Shown piece by piece: positions 54,695 through 61,743 of a stretch of 64,000 nt of DNA (position 1 is its first letter; every line of letters begins with the position of its first letter). The notes under the pieces were generated by a model. That model searched no databases, had not been told where the DNA came from, and saw nothing but the letters and a program-made list of their open reading frames with translations. Made by a program: the position numbers and the translations under genes. The stretch spans positions 62,001 to 126,000 of the forward strand of contig NZ_SMNQ01000010.1 in assembly GCF_004353505.1 (NCBI RefSeq). Reading direction: 5' to 3'. The DNA comes from Streptomyces sp. WAC05374 (lineage in GTDB: Bacteria > Actinomycetota > Actinomycetes > Streptomycetales > Streptomycetaceae).

Positions 54695-55386
54695 TCGTCG
54701 CCGACGACAACCCCGTCGTCCGGGCGGGTCTGACCGCCCTGCTGTCCGGCCGGGAGGACATCGAGGTGGCCGCCGAGGCGACCGACGGCCGCGAGGCGTA
54801 CGAGGCCGCCGTACGCCACCACCCCGACGTCGTCCTCCTCGACGTCCGCATGCCGGGCGTCGACGGCATCGCGGCCCTGCCCCACCTGGTCCGGCTGGCC
54901 CCGGTCCTGATGACCACGTACAGCCGCGAGACCGAGATCGTCCACGAGGCCCTCCGCCTGGGCGCCTGCGGCTACCTGGTCCACGGCGAGTTCACCGCCG
55001 CCCAACTGGTCGACGCGGTACGCGACGCCCGGCTCGGCCGGGCGCACTTCACCCACACGGCCTCGAACGCCCTGCTGGCGACGGTCCGCGCCCAGTATGC
55101 GGCTGCAACGCCGGTGCGTCCGGCAACGCCCGCCGAATGGCGGCACTTTCCGCAAACCACTTCGCAGCAGCAAGCGAATGTGGCACATTCATTACTGAGC
55201 CAACGGGAGGCGGAGGTGATGGACTTGATCGCGTCGGGCATGACCAACCAGCAGATCGCCGCGGCGTGCTTCATCAGCCAGAAGACGGTCAAGAACCACA
55301 TCAACCGCATCTTCGCCAAGCTCAACGCCGCGAGCCGAGGCCAGGCCATCGCCATCTGGCACGGAGGGGGACCCACCCGTGGCTGA
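54673..55386 (+). CDS. NarL/FixJ-type response regulator with a TTA codon
   Basis: 237 residues. Receiver 1-120 with ADD (10-12) and phosphoacceptor Asp57 (LLDVRMPG); LuxR-type helix-turn-helix 172-235 (LSQREAEVMDLIASGMTNQQIAAACFISQKTVKNHINRI in parts). The conserved receiver Lys (GYLLK) is His104 here (GYLVHGEF), which may weaken or change phosphorylation. Codon 174 is TTA (55192-55194), in a locally AT-richer stretch (55145-55200), so translation should depend on bldA. Partner of the adjacent kinase. Confidence 0.92.
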   Translation: MHEHLRVIVADDNPVVRAGLTALLSGREDIEVAAEATDGREAYEAAVRHHPDVVLLDVRMPGVDGIAALPHLVRLAPVLMTTYSRETEIVHEALRLGACGYLVHGEFTAAQLVDAVRDARLGRAHFTHTASNALLATVRAQYAAATPVRPATPAEWRHFPQTTSQQQANVAHSLLSQREAEVMDLIASGMTNQQIAAACFISQKTVKNHINRIFAKLNAASRGQAIAIWHGGGPTRG

Positions 55387-55490
55387 CCACGCCCACCTCC
55401 CCGATTGGGCCCCCGCTTGGGCCCCCAGGCCCATGCCCGGACCCCTCACCCCGCCGTACGTTCCTCCCAACGAGCCCGGAGGAGACCACC

Positions 55491-55703
55491 TTGTCGAACA
55501 TCACGCAGTACGTGGGTACGTGGGCGAAGACGACCACCGCGGCACTCAGGCGCCGCGGCGACCGCGGCCAGGGCGCCGTCGAGTACGTCGGCATCATCAT
55601 CCTGGTGGGCGTGATCATCGCGGCGGTGGTGGGGTCGGGAGCCGGCGCGGCCATCGCGAACGGCCTGGTCACGCAAATCACGAAGATTGTGGGCGGCGGC
55701 TGA
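55491..55703 (+). CDS. flp: Flp/Fap-type major pilin
   Basis: 70 residues from a TTG with GGAGGAG 8 nt upstream. Basic leader ending RG, then QGAVEYVG, exactly the G/XXXXEY prepilin peptidase site of Flp pilins, and one hydrophobic helix (IIILVGVIIAAVVGSGAGAAIA). Mature pilin would be about 46 residues. Unusually it is encoded late in the locus, after the two-component genes, rather than first. Confidence 0.92.
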   Translation: MSNITQYVGTWAKTTTAALRRRGDRGQGAVEYVGIIILVGVIIAAVVGSGAGAAIANGLVTQITKIVGGG

Positions 55704-56257
55704 TCGCGCGTCCGCGTCCATCGCGCGAGCAAGGGCAGGCTTCGCCCCTCTACATCTTCGTAGTGGCGAGCCTGCTCTTTCTCGCGCTCGCGTTCTTCGC
55801 GGTGGGCCAGGCGGGAGCGACACGCAACGGCGCCCAGTCGGCGGCGGACGCCGCGGCGCTGGCGGCGGCCCGTGAGCAACGGGACAGTTTCGACCTCACC
55901 ATCGACGACCTCGGCGACCTCCTGGACGGTGTCCTCGTTCCCAGGCTGAGCGGGTGTGCCGCGAGCCACCAGTACGCCGGGCGGAACGGGGCGAACGTCG
56001 TGGGGTGCGACCCGCTGTCCGACGGACGCTGGGGGTCGACGGTGAGGGTGGAATCGCAGAAGCCGGTGGGGGACACCATCCTGCCCGGCACCGAGGGGAA
56101 GACCGCTACGGCGACGGCGACGGCGATCGTCGTTCCCCGGTGCGGCTTCGACGCCGCGGACGAGGCGCTGGAGTGCGAGGGCGACGACATCGACCTGGAC
56201 CCGGCCGATCTCCCGGACATGTCCGACCTCTTCGACATTCGCCTCGCCGAGGACTGA
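55700..56257 (+). CDS. TadG-like pilus-associated protein, probable CTG start
   Basis: About 185 residues. The N terminus has REQGQASPLYIFVVASLLFLALAFFAVGQAG split as a TadG-type motif plus membrane helix (about 15-38), then an extracytoplasmic acidic domain with three Cys (SGCAA, VGCDPL, PRCGFD). No ATG, GTG or TTG precedes the conserved RxxGQ motif in this frame without running through the pilin gene. A CTG at 55700 overlaps the flp stop (CTGA) and is the best candidate. GTG 55763 would delete the motif and half the helix. Confidence 0.78.
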   Translation: MIARPRPSREQGQASPLYIFVVASLLFLALAFFAVGQAGATRNGAQSAADAAALAAAREQRDSFDLTIDDLGDLLDGVLVPRLSGCAASHQYAGRNGANVVGCDPLSDGRWGSTVRVESQKPVGDTILPGTEGKTATATATAIVVPRCGFDAADEALECEGDDIDLDPADLPDMSDLFDIRLAED

Positions 56258-56285
56258 CCGCGATGAACGCAAAGGAATGGCACTC

Positions 56286-56897
56286 ATGAGTTATCGGTAC
56301 GGGACGGCGGCGCGCAGAGCGGCGGCCGGGGTATCCGCTGTAGCACTGGCCGTGCTCCTGTCGGCCTGCGGTGGTGGGGACGCCGGAGGGGGCTCCGGGC
56401 AGGAGGGCAAGGAACCGGAGAAGGCGGGCAGCGCTTCCTCCGCTCCTGCCGACCAGCCGACGTCCGGCGCGGACAGCGGTCCCACGGTGCCGGACACGAG
56501 CAAGACGCTGGCCACCATCAACGGCAGTGATGGCTTCCAGTTCATCGTGCACAGCGCCGTCCGCGACGAGGGCGGCTTCCTCACCGTGTCCGGCACGCTC
56601 AAGAACACCACGTCGGAGCTGCTGGTGGCGAAGTCCCAGTGGAGCGGCACCGAGGTCAATGTGACGCGGACGGGCCCCTCCTTCGGAGGTGTCACCCTGG
56701 TCGAGAAGACGGAGAAGAAGCGCTACTACGTGTTGCGCGACACCGAGGGCTACCCGCTCACCACGACGGGCGTGACGAGCGTCAAGGCCGGTGAATCAGT
56801 CGCCGTCTTCGCCCAGTTCCCGGCGCCTCCGGCGAACGTCACCCAGGTCGACCTGCAGATCCCGCTCATGCCGAGCGCGACGATCGAGATCTCGTGA
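56286..56897 (+). CDS. Lipoprotein of the Tad locus
   Basis: 203 residues. Lipobox LSAC near residue 28 after a hydrophobic signal, then a Gly/Ser/Glu-rich linker (28-75) and a beta-rich domain (FQFIVHSAVRDEGGFLTVSGTLKN). It precedes and touches the OmpA-domain gene (stop and start share one base), suggesting that the two act together at the outer face of the membrane. The start at 56286 has GGAATG upstream; ATG 56277 is too close to it. Confidence 0.85.
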   Translation: MSYRYGTAARRAAAGVSAVALAVLLSACGGGDAGGGSGQEGKEPEKAGSASSAPADQPTSGADSGPTVPDTSKTLATINGSDGFQFIVHSAVRDEGGFLTVSGTLKNTTSELLVAKSQWSGTEVNVTRTGPSFGGVTLVEKTEKKRYYVLRDTEGYPLTTTGVTSVKAGESVAVFAQFPAPPANVTQVDLQIPLMPSATIEIS

Positions 56898-57520
56898 TGC
56901 GCACCGCACTCCGCCCCGCGGCGTCCGTGCTCGCCGCCGCAGTGCTGTTCGCGGGCGTCCAGGTCGGCGGTGCCACCGGGGCGTACGCCGATGACATCCC
57001 GGGCACGCCGCCGGGCACCGAGTCGACCGTGCCGCCGCCGGAGGTGGACGGGAACTCGCCCGGGCTCAAGATGCGCGACGGTGCCACGCTCGCGCCCGCG
57101 AAGGTGTTGCCGCTCATCTCGATCGTCGAGTCCGAGGGCGGCGAGGAGCGGCGCGAGGAGACCAGCTCGAACCTGAAGTTCGCGCTCCAGGCCGAGGTCC
57201 TGTTCGGCAAGGACAGCGCGAAGCTGACGTCCGACGCCCACTCCCGCATCGCCACCATCGCCGAGGAGATCAAGAAGCAGGGCGCCACCAAGGTCCGCAT
57301 CTTCGGGTTCACCGACAACCTCGGTTCCTCCGCCCACGGCGACGTGCTCTCCAAGCAGCGGGCCGACGCCGTGCACAAGGTGCTGGCGCCGCTGCTCGCC
57401 TCCGGTGGGATCACGTACGAGATCCGCGGCTACGGCGAGCAGTACCCGATCGCCGACAACAGCACGGAGGAGGGCCGCAAGAAGAACCGTCGCGTGGAGG
57501 TCTCCTTCCCGCGCGACTGA
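56897..57520 (+). CDS. Secreted OmpA-family C-terminal domain protein
   Basis: 207 residues. Signal peptide 1-30, linker, then an OmpA-like peptidoglycan-binding domain at 88-205: LQAEVLFGKDSAKLTSDAHSRIATIAEEIKK, GFTDNLGSSAHGDVLSKQRADAVHKVL and GYGEQYPIADNSTEEGRKKNRRVEV. The conserved Asp and Arg (SKQRAD; NRRVEV) that hold meso-diaminopimelate are present. Probably anchors the pilus or its lipoprotein to the wall. An in-frame GTG at 56894 is an alternative start. Confidence 0.93.
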   Translation: MRTALRPAASVLAAAVLFAGVQVGGATGAYADDIPGTPPGTESTVPPPEVDGNSPGLKMRDGATLAPAKVLPLISIVESEGGEERREETSSNLKFALQAEVLFGKDSAKLTSDAHSRIATIAEEIKKQGATKVRIFGFTDNLGSSAHGDVLSKQRADAVHKVLAPLLASGGITYEIRGYGEQYPIADNSTEEGRKKNRRVEVSFPRD

Positions 57521-57536
57521 CGTGCGCCGTACGGCG

Positions 57537-57580
57537 GGGAGGGCGGACCGGACCTGACGCGGCAGGCGGTGCGCCCTCCC
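57537..57580. terminator. Possible terminator at the end of the Tad locus
   Basis: GGGAGGGCG (57537-57545) and CGCCCTCCC (57572-57580) form a 9-bp stem with a 26-nt loop between convergent genes. Confidence 0.45.
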
Positions 57581-57588
57581 GGGGGCGG

Positions 57589-58215
57589 TCAGTTCTTGAC
57601 CGGCCACTCCAGCGGCTCCGCGTGGAAGCCCTGGGTGAGTTCCACCGCCGCGGCCTTCTGGCCCGCTGGGATGAGGAAGGCGGTGCAGATCTTCTCCGAC
57701 TGGCCCGCGTTCACCATCTTGCTGCTGTCGGTCGCCGGGCAGTCCGGCCACTTCGCCTCACCCATGAGGACGAGCAGCGCACGGGTGCGCTGGCCCTTGT
57801 CCGTACGCACGACGAGGTCGTCGTCCATGTCGCCGAGCTCCATGGGCTTGCCGCTCTTGTGGGTGAGCGTCGACCAGACGTAGACGGGGATCTGCGGGCC
57901 GTCCTCCTTGTCCTCCTCCAGCCCGGAGTTGTCCATGTCGGCCTTGGTGCCGGTCTGGACCTTGGTCGGCGTGACGGTGTACTTGGCCCCCGACGACGCC
58001 TTCATGTCGCTTTCCTGCTCGGGGCTGGCCTCACCCAGGACGAAGGTCTGCTTGCCGTCCTCCGCCGCGCCCGTCGCACCCGCCGCGTCCGAGCCGTGGG
58101 AGCCGGAGCCGTCGCCGCGGCTCTTCTTCCCGCCCGAGTCGGTGCAGCCGGTCACCGCCAGTGCCAGTGCCAGAGCGCCCACCACCGCCGGAACGGCACG
58201 AGTCCACGTACGCAT
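57589..58215 (-). CDS. Putative lipoprotein
   Basis: 208 residues. Lipobox AVTGC near residue 24 after a hydrophobic signal; Ser/Gly/Asp-rich linker to about 55; then a beta-rich domain (YTVTPTKVQTGTKADM, IPVYVWSTLTHKSGKPMELGDMDDDLVVRTD) resembling the DUF4352/telokin-like Ig fold of actinobacterial lipoproteins, similar in style to the Tad-locus lipoprotein. Function unknown. Confidence 0.85.
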   Translation of the reverse strand: MRTWTRAVPAVVGALALALAVTGCTDSGGKKSRGDGSGSHGSDAAGATGAAEDGKQTFVLGEASPEQESDMKASSGAKYTVTPTKVQTGTKADMDNSGLEEDKEDGPQIPVYVWSTLTHKSGKPMELGDMDDDLVVRTDKGQRTRALLVLMGEAKWPDCPATDSSKMVNAGQSEKICTAFLIPAGQKAAAVELTQGFHAEPLEWPVKN

Positions 58216-58335
58216 CTTCGTTGCTCTCTTTCCCCGTTGAATGCTTGCGGCATGATCCTGTCAGAGCGGAGTCGCCGCCTCCGCAAGGGGGGCCCTTCCC
58301 GACCGACGGGGCCCGGGCCCGGAGAGGAGCACGCT

Positions 58336-58857
58336 GTGAAGAAGACGGGGAACCCGTTCGACGTCACGGACACGGTGGCCGCCGTCGACGCCCTGCTCGG
58401 CGCACCGCTTCCGGCGAACGGCCCCACCCAGGGGGAGCCGTCCGGGGCGGAGGGCTGGAGCGGCAGCCATGGCGCCGGTTTCCGGTTGCGCCTCCTGTGG
58501 GAGAGCCGTTCCTACGTCGGTGTCCCCGGCCCGGAGTGGGACGCGGCGCAGGCAGAGGCCGAGGAGTACCTCGCCGCCCTCACGGCCGCCCTCGCCGAGC
58601 GGTGGGGGCCGCACCGGGAGGTGAGCATGCGGGCGTTCCTCCTGCGGGAGATCGACGACGAGTCGGTGCTGCCGCTCTTCGCGGAACTGCGCGCCTTCGA
58701 CCTGTACGGCGAGCTGGCGGTGTGGGGCCCGGTCGCCTCCCCCTCCGGGCCGCGCTGGGTGGCGGTCAGCCTCTCCCAGTGCGATGGGGACGCCCCGCAC
58801 CTGATGGTCGCGGCGGTCACCGACGTACCGATCGAGGAGCTCGAGGAGGCCCGGTAG
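58336..58857 (+). CDS. Hypothetical protein
   Basis: 173 residues from a GTG with GGAGAGGAGC upstream. Soluble alpha-beta protein (FRLRLLWESRSYVG, EEYLAALTAALAERWGPHREVSM, WVAVSLSQCDGDAPHLMVAAVTD); no known motif. The layout resembles small immunity or conserved cytoplasmic proteins, but nothing supports a particular role. Confidence 0.75.
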   Translation: MKKTGNPFDVTDTVAAVDALLGAPLPANGPTQGEPSGAEGWSGSHGAGFRLRLLWESRSYVGVPGPEWDAAQAEAEEYLAALTAALAERWGPHREVSMRAFLLREIDDESVLPLFAELRAFDLYGELAVWGPVASPSGPRWVAVSLSQCDGDAPHLMVAAVTDVPIEELEEAR

Positions 58858-58912
58858 GCCCGGGAGAAGGGGAGGGGGAGGAGCCCGGCCGACGACTGTC
58901 GGTGCCGGCCGC

Positions 58913-58918
58913 GATAAT
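58913..58918 (+). promoter_or_regulatory. -10 of a leaderless promoter for the PIG-V-like gene
   Basis: GATAAT lies 7 nt before the ATG at 58926, with CCGACG 18 bp upstream as a possible -35. No Shine-Dalgarno. Confidence 0.55.
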
Positions 58919-58925
58919 CGGGCGC

Positions 58926-60041
58926 ATGTCCCCGCACGCAGACCGACCGTCCTCCGCCGCGCCCGCCCTGTGGGGCTATGCCGCGGTGCGTGCGGTGGGG
59001 CTGGCGGTGCTCGCCGTCGCCGCCGCCGTGGCGGGCGAGGACGCCCTGCACCGGCTGAAGGGCCGCTGGGACTCCGTCTGGTACGCGCGCATCGCCGACC
59101 ACGGGTACGGCCACGAGGTCACGCTCCCCGGCGGCGGCGTCCACTCCGACCTGGCGTTCTTCCCCCTGCTGCCCGCCCTGGAGCGGGGCCTGGCCCAGGT
59201 GTTGCGGATCGAGGCGGCGAGCGCCGGGCTCGTGGTGGCGTGGGCGGCCTCGCTCGCCGCCGCGTGGGGGGTGTACGCGGTCGGGGCCCATGTCGCGGGG
59301 CGGCGCGCCGGGGTGGTGCTGGCCGTGCTGTGGGGCGTGTACCCCACGGCGTTCGTGCAGTCGATGGCGTACACCGAGTCGCTGTTCACCGCCCTCGCCG
59401 CCTGGTCGCTGTACGCGGTGCTGCGCGAGCGGTGGGTGTGGGCGGGCGTCCTGTGCGTGGGCGCGGGACTGACCAGGCCGTCGGCGGCCGCGCTGATCGC
59501 GGCGCTCGGCGTCACGGCGGTAATGACCGTCGTCCGCGAACGCCGGCTGACGGCCCGGATGGCGGTGGGCGTGCTGCTCGCGCCGCTGGGCTGGCTCGGG
59601 TACGTCGTCTTCGTCGCCGTACGGCGGGGCAGCGCGACCGCGTACTTCGAGGTGCAGGCCGCGTGGGGCAACAGCATCGACGGGGGCGTCGCGCTGGCCC
59701 GGTTCGTGTGGACCCACCTGACCGGCCCCGTGCCGCTCGCCGGGGTGGGGCTGTGCGCGGCGCTCGCCCTGGTCGGCTGGGTGGCGTGGCTGTGCGTCCG
59801 GCAGCGGCAGCCGCTGCCCGTGCTCGTGTACGCCCTCGCCGTCGTGGTCGTCTCGCTGGTCGGCGCCGCGTACTTCGGCTCCCGGCCGCGCCTGATGATG
59901 CCGGCGTTCCCGCTGCTGCTCCCGGCGGCGGTGGCCCTGGCCCGGCTGCGGAACGGGACCCTGGTGGCGGTGCTGGCGGGGCTGGCGCTGGCCTCCGGGG
60001 CCTATGGGGCGTTCACCCTGCTGGGCCCGGGTCCGCCCTGA
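58926..60041 (+). CDS. PIG-V-like membrane mannosyltransferase (GT-C)
   Basis: 371 residues, about nine membrane helices. The motif KGRWDSVWYARIADHGYG (47-64, carrying the catalytic-type Asp in the first outer loop) and FFPLLPALERGLAQ are those of the PIG-V/GPI mannosyltransferase II family found in actinobacteria. Uses a polyprenyl-phosphate mannose donor; acceptor unknown. Its 3' end overlaps the end of the convergent DUF192 gene by 29 bp. Confidence 0.88.
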   Translation: MSPHADRPSSAAPALWGYAAVRAVGLAVLAVAAAVAGEDALHRLKGRWDSVWYARIADHGYGHEVTLPGGGVHSDLAFFPLLPALERGLAQVLRIEAASAGLVVAWAASLAAAWGVYAVGAHVAGRRAGVVLAVLWGVYPTAFVQSMAYTESLFTALAAWSLYAVLRERWVWAGVLCVGAGLTRPSAAALIAALGVTAVMTVVRERRLTARMAVGVLLAPLGWLGYVVFVAVRRGSATAYFEVQAAWGNSIDGGVALARFVWTHLTGPVPLAGVGLCAALALVGWVAWLCVRQRQPLPVLVYALAVVVVSLVGAAYFGSRPRLMMPAFPLLLPAAVALARLRNGTLVAVLAGLALASGAYGAFTLLGPGPP

Positions 60042-60387
60042 TGTCCAGGACGGTGCCCGGCCGGATGCCCCACCGTGCCATGGCCCCGGCCTCGGCCTCC
60101 AGGACGTGACGGGCGCGCGGGCGGGGCAGCCCGAGGCGGCCGGGCACCATGGTGACCACGTCGACGACCGTCAGGGCCCGGTCCAGGTAGGCCACGTCGA
60201 TGGGGAACCGCATCCGGAAGGTGTGGACGCTGTTGCAGGGGCTGAGCAGCAGCGCGCCCGCGACGCCGTCCCGGCCCAGCAGGCCGCGCCTGCGGGTGCC
60301 GTAGGACGCGGCGATCTCGACGGGGACGGACGCGCCGGGCAGGAGCAGCAGGCCGGTTCCGTTGCGCCATGTGCGCGGGTTTCCCAT
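60013..60387 (-). CDS. DUF192 family protein
   Basis: 124 residues. The DUF192 core is visible: AASYGTRRRGLLGRDGVAGALLLSPCNSVHTFRMRFPIDVAYLD (in parts), with the conserved Arg-Gly-Leu-Leu-Gly-Arg, Pro-Cys-x-x-x-His-Thr-Phe-x-Met and Phe-Pro-Ile-Asp-Val. Function of the family is unknown. It has no signal peptide, unlike many homologues. Probable leaderless start. Confidence 0.9.
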   Translation of the reverse strand: MGNPRTWRNGTGLLLLPGASVPVEIAASYGTRRRGLLGRDGVAGALLLSPCNSVHTFRMRFPIDVAYLDRALTVVDVVTMVPGRLGLPRPRARHVLEAEAGAMARWGIRPGTVLDIRADPGPAG

Positions 60388-60440
60388 GGGCGGTGACCGT
60401 AGCGTGGGCCCGGCCCCGGCGGCAGTGGGCCCGTGGGCCC

Positions 60441-60469
60441 ATGACCGGCCGGCCGCCCCGCCCTAGGGT
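60441..60469 (+). promoter_or_regulatory. Leaderless promoter of the prepilin peptidase gene
   Basis: ATGACC (60441-60446), 17 bp, TAGGGT (60464-60469), then 7 nt to the GTG at 60477. The peptidase is thus transcribed separately from the Tad locus. Confidence 0.6.
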
Positions 60470-60476
60470 CGGGTGC

Positions 60477-61262
60477 GTGTACGCCACGCTGATCGCTGTC
60501 GCCGCCCTGTGGGGCGCCGCCACCGGCCTGCTCGTGCCGCGCGCCGCGTACCGCCTGTCCGTGCAGCCCGACGAGCCGTGGCGGGACGCCTGCCCCGCCG
60601 GCCACCCGTTCACGGGCCCCGCCCGCGGCTGGCTCGGAGCACCGCGCTGCGCCCCGTGCGCGGTGGCCGTCCCGGTGGGCGGCGCCGGACGCGCGGCCAC
60701 CTCCGCGCCCGCCACCGGCGCCGTGGGCGTTCCGGTCGTCACCGCCCTGGTCTGCGGGGCGCTCGCGGCCGCGACGGGGCCCCGGCCGGAGCTGGTGGTA
60801 TGGCTGCTCGCCGCGCCGGTCGCGGTGCTGCTGGCCCTGGTCGACCGCGCCGTGCACCGGCTGCCGGACCGGCTGACGCTCCCGCTCGCCACCGGGACGG
60901 CCGCCCTGCTCGGGGTGGCCGCGCTGCTGCCGTGGCACGCGGGCGCGTGGTCGACGGCGTTGCTGGGCGGCCTCGCGCTGGGCGCCGGGTACGCCGTGCT
61001 GTTCCTGGTGAACCCGAGCGGCATGGGCTTCGGTGACGTGAAGCTCGCCCTCGCCCTCGGCGTGGTGCTCGGCTGGTACGGCTGGGGGGTCCTGTTCACG
61101 GGCGCGTTCGCCGGGTTCCTGTTCGGCGCGGTGTACGGGTTCGGGCTGGTCGCGCTGCGCCGGGCGAGCCGCAAGAGCGCCATTCCGTTCGGCCCGTTCA
61201 TGATGGGCGGGGCGCTGGTGGGCGTGCTGCTGGGCGGGTTCGCGGCGGTCCCGGCCGCCTGA
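60477..61262 (+). CDS. Prepilin peptidase (A24, TadV-like)
   Basis: 261 residues from a GTG, about seven membrane helices. Catalytic aspartates: Asp123 (LALVDRAVHRLPD) and Asp187 (GMGFGDVKL, the GxGD motif). An N-terminal cytoplasmic segment has CPAGHPF and CAPC, a four-Cys-like zinc site as in bifunctional PilD-type enzymes, although here only Cys39, Cys58 and Cys61 are clear. It should cleave the Flp pilin and TadE-like proteins encoded 5-11 kb upstream. Confidence 0.93.
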   Translation: MYATLIAVAALWGAATGLLVPRAAYRLSVQPDEPWRDACPAGHPFTGPARGWLGAPRCAPCAVAVPVGGAGRAATSAPATGAVGVPVVTALVCGALAAATGPRPELVVWLLAAPVAVLLALVDRAVHRLPDRLTLPLATGTAALLGVAALLPWHAGAWSTALLGGLALGAGYAVLFLVNPSGMGFGDVKLALALGVVLGWYGWGVLFTGAFAGFLFGAVYGFGLVALRRASRKSAIPFGPFMMGGALVGVLLGGFAAVPAA

Positions 61263-61313
61263 AGCGCACCTCCGTACAAGACGGTGGCGCGCCCGCCCCG
61301 TCAGCATGGGTCC

Positions 61314-61712
61314 ATGGACATGAAGCCGGTCAACCTCACCGAAGCCCTCGCCACCTTCGACGACGTCTACAGCCCCCGCATCGTCGCGGGCGTCAACGAC
61401 TACGAGGTGCGGATCGCGCACGCCGCCGGGGACCACGTCTGGCACGTCCACGAGGACACGGACGAGTTCTTCCTGGTCCTGGACGGGCGGTTCGACATCG
61501 CGCTGCGCGGTGCCGACGGCACCGAGCGGACGGTCGAACTGCGGCGCGGCGACGTCTTCGTCGTACCGAAGGGCACGGAGCACAAGCCGTCGGCGCCGAA
61601 CGGGGCGTCGATTCTGATGTTCGAACCGTCCGGCACGCTGTCGACCGGTGACCGCCATGAGGGGGAGATTCCGCACCACGTCGACAGCACCACGGGCCAC
61701 GCCCTGAGCTGA
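61314..61712 (+). CDS. Cupin-domain protein
   Basis: 132 residues. A single small cupin with metal-binding motif HVWHVHEDTDEFFLVLDGRFDIAL (in parts; His-x-His and Glu) and RGDVFVVPKGTEHKPSAP as the second motif. Likely binds a divalent metal; may be an isomerase, dioxygenase or binding protein. Substrate unknown. The ATG at 61320 is a possible alternative start. Confidence 0.88.
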   Translation: MDMKPVNLTEALATFDDVYSPRIVAGVNDYEVRIAHAAGDHVWHVHEDTDEFFLVLDGRFDIALRGADGTERTVELRRGDVFVVPKGTEHKPSAPNGASILMFEPSGTLSTGDRHEGEIPHHVDSTTGHALS

Positions 61713-61743
61713 GCCGCCCGCCCGCGGCCTAGCATGCGGGCGC

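Noticed and set aside
55379..56257. ATG at 55379 as start of the TadG-like gene
   Set aside because: It would run out of phase through the whole flp gene and its ribosome binding site; composition before 55700 is not protein-like.
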